Origin: Propionicimonas sp. | Lineage (GTDB): Bacteria > Actinomycetota > Actinomycetes > Propionibacteriales > Propionibacteriaceae | DNA length: 53,516 nt | Direction of reading: 5' to 3' | Assembly: GCF_029975155.1 (NCBI RefSeq) | Contig: NZ_JARKPQ010000246.1 | Coordinates: 1 to 53,516 of the forward strand | Shown here: positions 17,393 to 25,834 of the stretch, piece after piece | Position numbering within the stretch: the stretch's first letter is position 1 | Layout: every line of letters begins with the position of its first letter | Translations under genes and position numbers: made by a program | The notes under the pieces: model-generated | Told to the model about the DNA's origin: nothing | Database searches by the model: none | The model's input: only the letters and a program-made list of their open reading frames with translations

Positions 17393-18337
17393 TCAGGCGT
17401 GTTCGGTGCGTCGTTGCCACCACAGCAGAGCCGCCGCGACGACGAAGATCACCAGCGACATCACGGTGGCGATCGTGGAGCCGTACCCCACCTGGGACAG
17501 CTCGAAGAAGTTGCGGTACGCGTAGTAGGACGGCACGATGGTCGATCCCTCCGGCCCTCCGCCGGTGAGGATCAGGATGGGCGCGAAGACCTTCAGCGCG
17601 GCGACCGTCGCGGTGAGCACGACGATGAACATCTCGGGCCTGATGGTGGGCATGGTGATCGCGCTGAACTGGCGCCACCAGCCCGCGCCGTCGAGCGCGG
17701 CGGCTTCGTACAGTTCGGGATCGACCCGGGACAGGGCCGCCATGAAGACCACCACCGGATAGCCGATCTGCAGCCACACCAGCATGGCCATCACCGAGTA
17801 GATCGCCAGATCGGGGCTGCCGAGCCAGTCAGGTCCGTCACTGATCCCGATCGAGCGCAGGAACGTGTTGATCGAACCGTTGGCCGGATCCAGGATCCAG
17901 CTCCAGATGAAGCCGGCGACGGCGATCGGCAGGATCTGGGGAAGGTAGTAGGTGGCACGCAGGAAGGTGGCCACCTTCGTGCCGAACTTCCGTCCGAGAT
18001 AGTCGAACAGCATCGCGGCGAGGAGGATGCCAATGGCGGTGGGGATCACCACGATGGCCACGACCATGAACAGCGAGTTCCTGAACGCCAGCCAGAACTG
18101 CTCGTCCTGCATCAGGTCGAGGTAGTTGCCCAGCCCGTACCAGCGGAACGGCGCCAGACCGCCCTTCCACTTGAACAGGCTGAAGCCGATGTTGGCCATG
18201 AAGGGGACCAGCACGATCCCGGTGAACCCGATGGCGATCGGCGCGAGATACCACCAGTAGGAGACCTGGCCGCGGGTCGGCCGCCGGCCGCCCTGGCGGG
18301 TCAGCGGAGCGCTCCTCCGTGTTGTCGATTGAGTCAC
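17393..18337 (-). CDS. Carbohydrate ABC transporter permease (MalF-type)
   Basis: A 314-residue CUT1 permease from GTG 18337, which has AAGGACAGGG upstream; a GTG at 18394 would add 19 poorly conserved residues. The N-terminal basic stretch is followed by YLAPIAIGFTGIVLVPFMANI and five further helices. The EAA motif is ALSRVDPELYEAAALDGAGWW near residue 205. It forms the heterodimeric channel with the adjacent MalG-type permease and receives sugar from the lipoprotein encoded 80 bases upstream. Confidence 0.92.
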   Translation of the reverse strand: MTQSTTRRSAPLTRQGGRRPTRGQVSYWWYLAPIAIGFTGIVLVPFMANIGFSLFKWKGGLAPFRWYGLGNYLDLMQDEQFWLAFRNSLFMVVAIVVIPTAIGILLAAMLFDYLGRKFGTKVATFLRATYYLPQILPIAVAGFIWSWILDPANGSINTFLRSIGISDGPDWLGSPDLAIYSVMAMLVWLQIGYPVVVFMAALSRVDPELYEAAALDGAGWWRQFSAITMPTIRPEMFIVVLTATVAALKVFAPILILTGGGPEGSTIVPSYYAYRNFFELSQVGYGSTIATVMSLVIFVVAAALLWWQRRTEHA

Positions 18338-18416
18338 TGGAAATGCCCTGTCCTTGCGCTGGGGGTCGCTCGGGGTGCCGACACACGGCCGCACCCCGAG
18401 CCGGTAGGCGGCTGGG

Positions 18417-19739
18417 TCAGCCCTTGGTGCCGCTGTCGTAGAACTTCTGGAGCGCGTCGAGGTACTCGTCGGCGGTCTCGTTGCCGTTCGACATCGACTG
18501 CATGTGGGTCTGGATGAAGTCCAGGAATCCCGGCACCGGGTAATCGGGGTAGAACGAGAGGGTGTTGGCCTTGATCAGCTCGTTGAACCGCTCGGTGAAC
18601 TCCCGGGTGGTGGTGTCGGTGATCTTGCTGGCATCGCCGGCGAGGGGCAGGCCGCCCTGCTGGCCGATCAGGTCCTGAACCTCCGGGCTGAGCGTGGTGT
18701 CGATCCAGTCGTAGGCGAGGTCCTTGTTCTTGGCCTTGGCCGGCACGCCCCACAGGTGGCCGGAGGAGCCCATGGAGAGGTTTGCGCCGGGGAAGGTGAA
18801 GTAGCCCCAGTCGAACGCGGCGTCCTTGCTGATGCGCGAGAACTGGCCGTTGTTCCACATCAGCATCGCGGCCTTGCCGCTGAGCCAGTTCACGGTGGCC
18901 TGCTCGAACGACAGTCCGCCGAGCTTGGTGCCCACGTAGCCCTTGTCGATCCAGTCCTGGAACTCGCGGGTCCCGTCCGACCAGGGAGCGGCGTGGAAGT
19001 CGACCGGGTTGCGGACGAACATGAAGTCGTCGATCTGGTCACGGGTGGCGGTGGCCGAGACCAGGGAGTACCAGATCCACATCTGGTTGAAGCCCTGGCT
19101 CGTGTTCGCCGAACTGGAGATCGGCAGGACGCCGGCGGCCATCAGCCGGTCCATCGCGGCCTCGAGTTCGGCCATGTTCGTCGGCAGGGTCTTGATCCCG
19201 GCCTTCTTGAACAGCTCCTTGTTGTAGTAGAACATCACGTACTCGCCGATGTTGGGCACCCCGTACCAGTCGCCAGAGCCGGCCTTGCCGTCAGCGTCGT
19301 ACTGGGCGAACGCGGCCATGGCCCCGGTGACCTTCTGATCCCAGCCGCGCTGTTTCACCTGGTCGGTGAGGGGTTGCAGCAGTCCCTGGGCGGCGAGCTG
19401 GCCGCCGTCCGCGTTGCCCTTGTTGAACTCCACGACGTCGGGGACGTCGTTGCCGGTGAGGGTGATCTTGGCGTTCTGCCGCATCGCGTCGAAGCTGGTC
19501 TGCTGGAAGTCGACCTTGACCCCCGGATGCTTGGCCTCGAAGATCTCCACCGCCTTCTTCCAGCCCTGGCCCTGCGGTGTGGTCGGATCCTCGTACTGCA
19601 GGACCTTGAACGTGGTTGGCTCGCCGGCAGCGCCGGAGGTCGTGGCCGCGGGTGTGCCGGTGCACCCGGCGAGAGCCGTGATTCCCAGCGCCGCGGCGGC
19701 GACCGTGGCGCCGATCCTCCGCGTGAACGATGCTGACAT
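18417..19739 (-). CDS. Extracellular carbohydrate-binding lipoprotein (SBP family 1)
   Basis: The 440-residue substrate-binding component. A lipoprotein signal with lipobox LAGC places the acylated Cys at residue 26. The mature part reads FKVLQYEDPTTPQGQGWKKA and VDFQQTSFDAM, and has aromatic-rich segments (DWGYFTFPGANLSMG, GSSGHLWGVPAKAKNKD) typical of oligosaccharide binders. Start ATG 19739 has the strong ribosome site AAGGAGAGG. It lies 190 bases downstream of the LacI gene on the same strand, so it may be co-transcribed or have its own promoter. The ligand is not predictable; the GH172 partner suggests a fructo- or arabinofuranoside. Confidence 0.92.
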   Translation of the reverse strand: MSASFTRRIGATVAAAALGITALAGCTGTPAATTSGAAGEPTTFKVLQYEDPTTPQGQGWKKAVEIFEAKHPGVKVDFQQTSFDAMRQNAKITLTGNDVPDVVEFNKGNADGGQLAAQGLLQPLTDQVKQRGWDQKVTGAMAAFAQYDADGKAGSGDWYGVPNIGEYVMFYYNKELFKKAGIKTLPTNMAELEAAMDRLMAAGVLPISSSANTSQGFNQMWIWYSLVSATATRDQIDDFMFVRNPVDFHAAPWSDGTREFQDWIDKGYVGTKLGGLSFEQATVNWLSGKAAMLMWNNGQFSRISKDAAFDWGYFTFPGANLSMGSSGHLWGVPAKAKNKDLAYDWIDTTLSPEVQDLIGQQGGLPLAGDASKITDTTTREFTERFNELIKANTLSFYPDYPVPGFLDFIQTHMQSMSNGNETADEYLDALQKFYDSGTKG

Positions 19740-19929
19740 GTCCTTACCTCTCCTTCGTGGTGGATGTGATGGGTGATGGTCTGTCTGTCGGGTGGTGCCG
19801 GCCACGCGCCGGGTTCAGGGCGCGCGGCAGCGTCTGGACGGGTGGGAGCCGGAAGTCCCGGCGACGTGGACCAGGTGCCCTTGTGGAGCCGTGCTGGCCT
19901 TCAGAAAGGAGGGCGGTACGCGCCCGCGC

Positions 19930-20961
19930 CTATCGCGGTCTGGGTGGGCCCACCGACTCCCGCTCCACGAGCGGGCACGGCATGAGCCGGTGGGTGGGCG
20001 CCGGCTCGCCGGTACCGCGGATGCGTGCGATCGCCTGCCGAGCTGCCCAGACGCCCATGTCGTGGTGCGGCAGCTGCACCGTGGTCAGGCCCGGCAGCAG
20101 TGCGTCCGCCACGAACTGCTGGTTGTCGAACCCGACGATCGACAGATCCTCCGGGATCCGCAGACCCACCTGGTGGGCTATCTGGTAGAACCCGAAGGCG
20201 ATCTGGTCCGAGAAGCAGAACACACCGGTTGGCCGGTCGGGTGACGCCAGCAGCCGCGCGGCTGCCTGCCGTCCGGCCGCGACGCCGGGATCGGAAGCCT
20301 CCACGACCAGTGCCGGATCGACGGCGATGCCGGCCTCGGCCAACGCGCGTTCGTAGCCGGCCCTCCGCAGGTCACGCGCGACGAACTGGGTGCTCGCCAC
20401 GTTGCACAGTGCGATCCGCCGATGCCCGGCCCGAACCAGATGCCGGGTGGCGGCGAACGCTCCGGCGGCCTCGTCCGGCACCACCCAGTCCGCCCGGGCC
20501 CCCGGATCGGCCGGGCGTCCGTCCAGCACCACCGTGGGCGTCGCATCCGGGACCAGCGGAAGCTCGACCTCGCGATGGAACTCCGCCGCAACGATCAGGC
20601 CCTCGACATTGCGCTGGAGCAGCGTCCGCACCGCAGCCCCGTCGAGTTCCTTGTGGCCGGCGGTGTCGATGAGGATGACCAGGTAGTCCTCGGCCGAGGC
20701 GGCCAGCTGGGCACCCGCCAGCATCTGCCCGGCGAACGGCACCGACGCGACCTCGTCCGAGACCAGACCGATCGTGTGTGACTGACGAGTCTTCAGCCCT
20801 TTGGCCAGGAGGTTGGGCACGTAGCCCATCTCGGTGGCCACCTCGCGGATCTGGGCGGCGACGTCCGCACGCACGCGGCCGGCGTCCCGGTCGTTCAGCA
20901 CCAGGGACACCGCGGACGCGGATACCCCGACGTGGGCCGCGATGTCCTTGAGAGTCACCAT
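19930..20961 (-). CDS. LacI-family transcriptional regulator
   Basis: A 343-residue repressor. The N-terminal DNA-binding headpiece is TLKDIAAHVGVSASAVSLVLNDRDAGRVR; the hinge is near NLLAKGLKTRQSHTIGLV, and a periplasmic-binding-like effector core follows (FCFSDQIAFGFYQIAHQVGLRIPEDLSIVGFDN near residue 265). Tandem palindromic half-sites lie 13-38 bases upstream of its start, so it probably controls its own transcription and, through read-through or further sites, the transporter-GH172 genes downstream. The effector would be the imported sugar or a breakdown product. Confidence 0.93.
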   Translation of the reverse strand: MVTLKDIAAHVGVSASAVSLVLNDRDAGRVRADVAAQIREVATEMGYVPNLLAKGLKTRQSHTIGLVSDEVASVPFAGQMLAGAQLAASAEDYLVILIDTAGHKELDGAAVRTLLQRNVEGLIVAAEFHREVELPLVPDATPTVVLDGRPADPGARADWVVPDEAAGAFAATRHLVRAGHRRIALCNVASTQFVARDLRRAGYERALAEAGIAVDPALVVEASDPGVAAGRQAAARLLASPDRPTGVFCFSDQIAFGFYQIAHQVGLRIPEDLSIVGFDNQQFVADALLPGLTTVQLPHHDMGVWAARQAIARIRGTGEPAPTHRLMPCPLVERESVGPPRPR

Positions 20962-20973
20962 GAGAACGCTCCG

Positions 20974-21030
20974 TCAAACGATTGAAGTCAAACGATTGAT
21001 GGCACCGTAGAAACGTCAAACGCCTTGACG
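20974..21030. promoter_or_regulatory. Tandem LacI-type operators upstream of the LacI gene
   Basis: Two identical 12-mers, TCAAACGATTGA, lie at 20974-20985 and 20988-20999, start-to-start 14 bases apart. Each is a near-palindrome with a central CG (TCAAnCGnTTGA), the hallmark of LacI-family sites. A third related site, GTCAAACGCCTTGAC, lies at 21015-21029, and ATCAAACCGTTAT follows at about 21041. The cluster sits just upstream of the regulator's start. Confidence 0.75.
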
Positions 21031-21162
21031 CAACGGCGTTATCAAACCGTTATCCAAGCGCTGCTGGGATCGCTGTCCCGGTGCGAAGCGGGGCCGCCCC
21101 GCGTTCCCGGTCGGCTAGCCTGAGAGCACCGGACCCTGAGTGGGTTCGCTCACGGAGGGACG

Positions 21163-21849
21163 ATGTTGCCGACCAAGGTGACGGTGAGCGCCGGAGCGCT
21201 CAGTACCGAACTGCGTCGTCCCCTGAAGTCCGGCCGTGGTCTGGACCCCGAGCTGTTCGCCGCGGCCAATGAGATCATCTCCCAAGGCCGGGAGGTCGTC
21301 GTGCGTACGCTCGGCTGGCGACGCGTGGCGCCGGGGCTGTTGGCCATTGGCCTCGCAGCCGGCAGCGTGCCCCTCTTCCTCACCGGCGCCGGGGGCGTGG
21401 GCTTCGCCGCGATGGTCACAGCGATCGGACTGTTCCTGTACACGCTCGCCGGCTGGACCGTTCCGCCCACCGTCGGCAGCAACGCACGCCTCACCGGCCG
21501 CCGGGTCACCGGAGCGCACCGGGCATCGCTGCGCCTGTGGCGGCGCGCGATCCGCGAGGTGAAGGCCGGGAAGCGCACCGCGGACGACCTGTCCGCGCTC
21601 CACGCCCAGCTGGTCGTGCTGGCCGAGGCGGAGGACCGCGTCGACCGGATCCTCGCCCGGACGCGCTATCAGCTGGACCAGAGCGAGGTGGAAGCGGCCC
21701 GGCTCGAGGTGGCGGTCGCCGAGGGACAGGCCGAGGCGCTGCTCGGGCTGCCCCCCGAGCTCCCGCCCGTGGACTACCGCGCGAACCGCTGGGCCGAGTC
21801 CGTCGACGTACCCGAGCCGGAGCCGACGAACCCGCAGGACCTGCGCTGA
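21163..21849 (+). CDS. Uncharacterised two-helix membrane protein
   Basis: A 228-residue protein that I do not recognise. GGAGGGACG precedes the ATG. Residues about 55-75 (VAPGLLAIGLAAGSVPLFLT) and 79-99 (VGFAAMVTAIGLFLYTLAGW) form a helical hairpin in the membrane. The C-terminal ~120 residues are charged, with heptad-like Leu/Ala spacing (LVVLAEAEDRVDRILARTRY onward), so they may form a coiled coil in the cytoplasm. The tail is Pro/Glu-rich. It stands alone: divergent from lacI and convergent with hrpA. Confidence 0.8.
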   Translation: MLPTKVTVSAGALSTELRRPLKSGRGLDPELFAAANEIISQGREVVVRTLGWRRVAPGLLAIGLAAGSVPLFLTGAGGVGFAAMVTAIGLFLYTLAGWTVPPTVGSNARLTGRRVTGAHRASLRLWRRAIREVKAGKRTADDLSALHAQLVVLAEAEDRVDRILARTRYQLDQSEVEAARLEVAVAEGQAEALLGLPPELPPVDYRANRWAESVDVPEPEPTNPQDLR

Positions 21850-21918
21850 GCGCCGAAGGTCGGGACGCGTTCACCTGGAGATCCTGGCCAAGAGGTCTCG
21901 CTGACAGGCGACCGCAGA

Positions 21919-24900
21919 TCAAGCAGCGACGGTAGCCATCGCGGTCCGCACCCGCTTGGCCGACACCGGGACGGCGGTGCCGAGCGCCTGGGCGAACAGG
22001 CCGATCCGCAGTTCCTCGAGCAGCCAGCCGATCGCCGCGACCCGCTCCGGCAGCGGCCCGGAGGAGAAGCCCGCGCACAGGCGCGCGTACTCGTCCTCGA
22101 GCTCGCCGATCACCGCCAGTCCCTCCGCCTCATGGCGTGGGTTCGTCGTCGCGGCCTCGAGTCGCCGCCGGATCGCCTTCAGGTAGGTGGGCAGGCGCGA
22201 CCAGGCCGTGGCGGGAGTCGCGGAGATGAAGCCGCGATAGACCAGGCCGTCCAGCTGCTCGGACGCGTCGTCGCGGGTCGCCGGCTGGGCTGCCGCCAGC
22301 GCGCGGCGCACCTCGCCGGCCAGCTGCAGGATCTCCCCCGCCACGGTCACCGCCGCCTGGGTGGCCGCGGCCGCATCCCCGCGCACGACGTCCGCCAGCC
22401 GGGCGAAGGACGCCTCGTCCCGCACCTGCCACAGCCCGCCGACGGCGTCCGCCAGGTCGCCGGTCGCCTTCAGCCGGGCATCGGCCAGCAGGGCGGGGAC
22501 GTCCGGGTACGGCGAGGTCGCCAGCGCCAGCTTCGTGGCGTTGCCCATTCTGGACACCACCCAACGGGTCGGATCGACGGTGGTCAGCGTGATCAACCTG
22601 CGCAGCCCGCTGCGGTGCGCCCGCGCGGCGGCGTCGGGATCGGCGAACACCTGCACACCCACCCGGTCCACACGGTCGACCAGCGCCGGATAGCCGGGCA
22701 TCGGATCGCTGATCCGCTCGGGCAGCGTGCCGAACTCCCAGCTGGTCGCCCCCGGGTGGGTGAGATGGCTGGCCGCGGCGTTGAGCGTCCGGCTCACCTT
22801 GGGCGCCAACTGCCCGGCCAACTCCCCCAGATCGCGACCGACCACCGGGGTCGCGCCGTCCGCGACCACCCGGAACCGCACCTTGAGGTGGTCGGGCACC
22901 TCGTCGGGACGCCACGCATCCGTCGGCACCTGCACGCCGGTCAGCGCGAGGACCGCGCGACCGAGCGCCGTCCACAGCGGCTCACCGGCCGGGCCGGGGT
23001 GGTCGTCCAGCCATTCCAGCGCCCGGCGGGCCGTGTCGGGTGCGGGCACGAGTCGGGTGCGCAACGCCTTCGGCAGGCCACGCAGGAGCTCGGTCGCGAC
23101 ATCGGCGCGCAGGCCCGGCACCTGCCAGCTGAAGGTCGCGGGATCGAGTCTGGTCAGTACGGCCAGGGGGACGGTCACGGTGACGCCGTCGTGTCCGGAG
23201 CCGGGGTCGAAGGCGTAGTCGACGTCCAGTTGCTCGCCGGCGGCGGCCCAGTGGTCGGGGTAGGCATCGGTGTCCAGTTCGGCGTCCGGCACCACGAGGT
23301 CGGCGAGGGTCAGGTCCAGCAGGCTCTCGTCGCGGCGGCGCGCATCGCGCCACCAGCGGTCGAAGTGGGCGACGCTGACCACGTCCGCGGGGACGCGCTC
23401 GGCGTAGAAGGCGGCGATCGCGGCGTCGTCCAGCAGCAGGTCGCGGCGGCGGTTGCGGTCGGCGAGTTCCTCGGCCTCGGCGCGGACGGCCTGGTTGCGC
23501 GCCCAGAAGTGGTGCCGCGTCCGCCACTGGCCCTCGACGAGTGCCGACTGGATGAACACCTCACGCGCCACCACCGGGTCGATCCGGGCGTAGCTGACCA
23601 GCCGCTGAGCGACGATCGGGACGCCGAGCAGGGTCACCTTCTCGTAGGCCACGCACTGCCCGCCGCGGGCCGACCAGTGCGGCTCGGAGTACGTGCGCTT
23701 CAGCAGGTGCCCGGCGACGGCCTCCACCTGCTCGGCCGTGACCGGCGCGACGGTCCGCGCCCACAGCCGGCTGGTCTCGACCAGTTCGACGGCCATCACC
23801 AGCGGCGCATTCGTGCGGGCGGCCGACGAGCCGGGGTTGATCGCGAACCGGGTGCCCCGCGCCCCGAGATACTCGGCAGGCCCGCGCCGCTTGCCGCGGG
23901 CGGGCTTGGCGAGGCTGGCCTCGTCCAGCAGGCCGACGTGGGAGAGCAGCCCGGAGAGCACCGCGGTGTGGACGGCGTCCAGCCCCGCCGCGGCGTCGTT
24001 GCGGTGCAGGCCGACCTCCGCGCACGCCTCGCGCAGCTGGGTGTGCAGATCCTGCCATTCCCGGACGCGGAGGAAGTTGAGGTACTCGTCGCGGCACAAC
24101 CGGCGAAAGGCGTTGCCCGACAGCTTCCGGCGCTGCTCGCGCAGATAGGTCCACAGCCGCCACAGCGCGGCGATGTCCGAGCCGTCCGGGCCTACCGATC
24201 CCTGAGCCGGGCCTACCGATCCCTGAGCCTGTCGAAGGGCGGCTCCGTCCAACGGTGCCCAGAAGCGGCGATGGGCGGTGTCGGCCGCCTCGGTGTGTTC
24301 CGCCGGGCGCTCGCGGACGTCCGGGATCGCGATGCCCGCCACGACCGGCAGCACCTCCCGCAGGCAGCCCTGCCGTCCGGCCTCCACCAGCATCCGGCCC
24401 AGCCGGGGGTCGACCGGCAGCCGGGCGAGGGTGCGGCCGACTTTCGTCAGCCGGACGGTGCCGTGGGCGTGCGCGCCACGCTCGATCGCGCCGAGTTCGG
24501 TGAGCAACCGCAGGCCGTCCCGCACCTGGCTGGCGTCCGGCGGCTCGACGAACGGGAACCGGGTGATGTCGCCGAGGCCGGCGTCCGCCATCTGCAGGAT
24601 GACCGAGGCCAGGTTCGTGCGCAGGATCTCGGGCTGGGTGAACTCGGGACGGGAGGCGAAGTCCTCCTCGCTGTACAGCCGGATGCAGACGCCGGGACCG
24701 AGCCGGCCGCAGCGTCCCGCCCGCTGGTTGGCCGAGGCCTGGGAGATCGGCTCGATCGGCAGCCGCTGCACCTTGGTGCGCGCGGAGTAGCGCGAGATCC
24801 GGGCGAAGCCGGGATCGACGACGTAGCGGATGCCGGGGACCGTCAGCGACGTCTCGGCGACGTTGGTGGCCAGCACGATCCGCCGTCCGGTGTGGCGGGT

Positions 24901-25716
24901 GAACACGCGGTGCTGCTCCGCGGCCGAGAGCCGGGCGTAGAGCGGCACGACCTCGGTGAACCGCAGCTGCAGGCCGGTGATCGCCTCGGCGGCGTCCCGG
25001 ATCTCTCGCTCGCCGGACAGGAAGACGAGGATGTCGCCGTCGAGGTGGGTGGAGAGTTCGGTGACGGCGTCACAGATCGCGTCGAGCTGATCCCGGTCGC
25101 GGTCCTCGGCCGTGCCCGCGATCGGCCGGTACCGCAGCTCGACCGGGTAGCTGCGGCCGGACACCTCGATCACCGGGGCATCGTCGAAGTGCGCGGAGAA
25201 CCGCGCGGTGTCGATCGTCGCGGAGGTGATGATCACCTTCAGGTCCGGACGCCGCGGCAGCAGCTGCTTGAGGTAGCCGAGCAGGAAGTCGATGTTCAGG
25301 CTGCGCTCGTGTGCCTCGTCGATGATGATCGTGTCGTAGCGGCGCAGGTCACGGTCGTGGGAGATCTCGGCCAGCAGGATGCCGTCGGTCATCACCTTGA
25401 CCCGGGTCTGCCGGCTGCGCTGGCTGGAGAACCGCACCTGGAAGCCGACCGTGCGGCCGAGCTCCTCGCCGAGTTCCTCCGCCATCCGGGCGGCGACGCT
25501 GCGGGCCGCGATCCGCCGCGGCTGCGTGTGGCCGATGTGCCTACGTCCGGCGAGCAGGCAGATCTTGGGCAGCTGGGTGGTCTTCCCCGAGCCGGTCTCC
25601 CCCGCCACCACCAGCACCTGGTGGGTCCGCAGGGCCTCGGCGATCTCCTCGACGTGCGCGCTGATCGGCAGCGCCTCGTCGAAGGCGATCCGCGGCAGCT
25701 CGGCGGTGGTGGTCAT
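21919..25716 (-). CDS. hrpA: ATP-dependent RNA helicase HrpA (DEAH/RHA family)
   Basis: A 1265-residue cytoplasmic RNA helicase of the bacterial HrpA type, involved in mRNA processing and, in E. coli, in rescue of stalled ribosomes. Walker A VAGETGSGKTTQLPK is near residue 37; the DEAH box DTIIIDEAHERS is near 128; motif III is ITSATID. Helicase domain 2 carries NVAETSLTVPGIRYVVD and QRAGRCGRLGPG, followed by the ratchet/HA2 and OB-fold regions and the long HrpA-specific C-terminal extension (DUF3418). Residues 494-512 (repeat unit AQGSVGP twice) are encoded by a dispersed repeat inserted in frame between HA2-like segments. Two bases of alternative frame would break the gene, so the insertion kept the frame. 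Confidence 0.95.
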   Translation of the reverse strand: MTTTAELPRIAFDEALPISAHVEEIAEALRTHQVLVVAGETGSGKTTQLPKICLLAGRRHIGHTQPRRIAARSVAARMAEELGEELGRTVGFQVRFSSQRSRQTRVKVMTDGILLAEISHDRDLRRYDTIIIDEAHERSLNIDFLLGYLKQLLPRRPDLKVIITSATIDTARFSAHFDDAPVIEVSGRSYPVELRYRPIAGTAEDRDRDQLDAICDAVTELSTHLDGDILVFLSGEREIRDAAEAITGLQLRFTEVVPLYARLSAAEQHRVFTRHTGRRIVLATNVAETSLTVPGIRYVVDPGFARISRYSARTKVQRLPIEPISQASANQRAGRCGRLGPGVCIRLYSEEDFASRPEFTQPEILRTNLASVILQMADAGLGDITRFPFVEPPDASQVRDGLRLLTELGAIERGAHAHGTVRLTKVGRTLARLPVDPRLGRMLVEAGRQGCLREVLPVVAGIAIPDVRERPAEHTEAADTAHRRFWAPLDGAALRQAQGSVGPAQGSVGPDGSDIAALWRLWTYLREQRRKLSGNAFRRLCRDEYLNFLRVREWQDLHTQLREACAEVGLHRNDAAAGLDAVHTAVLSGLLSHVGLLDEASLAKPARGKRRGPAEYLGARGTRFAINPGSSAARTNAPLVMAVELVETSRLWARTVAPVTAEQVEAVAGHLLKRTYSEPHWSARGGQCVAYEKVTLLGVPIVAQRLVSYARIDPVVAREVFIQSALVEGQWRTRHHFWARNQAVRAEAEELADRNRRRDLLLDDAAIAAFYAERVPADVVSVAHFDRWWRDARRRDESLLDLTLADLVVPDAELDTDAYPDHWAAAGEQLDVDYAFDPGSGHDGVTVTVPLAVLTRLDPATFSWQVPGLRADVATELLRGLPKALRTRLVPAPDTARRALEWLDDHPGPAGEPLWTALGRAVLALTGVQVPTDAWRPDEVPDHLKVRFRVVADGATPVVGRDLGELAGQLAPKVSRTLNAAASHLTHPGATSWEFGTLPERISDPMPGYPALVDRVDRVGVQVFADPDAAARAHRSGLRRLITLTTVDPTRWVVSRMGNATKLALATSPYPDVPALLADARLKATGDLADAVGGLWQVRDEASFARLADVVRGDAAAATQAAVTVAGEILQLAGEVRRALAAAQPATRDDASEQLDGLVYRGFISATPATAWSRLPTYLKAIRRRLEAATTNPRHEAEGLAVIGELEDEYARLCAGFSSGPLPERVAAIGWLLEELRIGLFAQALGTAVPVSAKRVRTAMATVAA
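24187..24240 (-). repeat. Family B repeat (CCTTCGACAGGCTCAGGGA), with 21-base tandem duplication, inside hrpA
   Basis: On the minus strand this reads CCCTTCGACAGGCTCAGGGAT, then a perfect 21-base tandem duplication (GCTCAGGGATCGGTAGGCCCG, two copies). The total added length keeps the hrpA frame and encodes two AQGSVGP units. The same CCCTTCG...GGCTCAGG motif occurs near the start of recX (49592-49654). It is a mobile or recombinogenic palindromic repeat that is normally intergenic. Confidence 0.85.
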
Positions 25717-25771
25717 AGCCGACCAAGCCTACGCCAGCCCCCAGGCGCGGAGGTCCACCCGCGAGTGAACG

Positions 25772-25824
25772 GGAATGGGACCTGTCCCCAGCTGTTCGGA
25801 ACACCTGGGGACAGGTCCCATTCC
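25772..25824. repeat. Near-perfect 53-base palindrome (GGGACCTGTCCCC type), probable terminator
   Basis: Left arm 25772-25791 and right arm 25805-25824 are perfect 20-base reverse complements (GGAATGGGACCTGTCCCCAG / CTGGGGACAGGTCCCATTCC). The 13-base spacer itself contains TGTTCGGAACA, which is nearly self-complementary. It lies between the usp stop and the hrpA start, both on the minus strand. It resembles REP/IS200-associated hairpins; as RNA it would form a very stable stem and could end usp transcription. Confidence 0.85.
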
Positions 25825-25834
25825 GCGTCACGAC

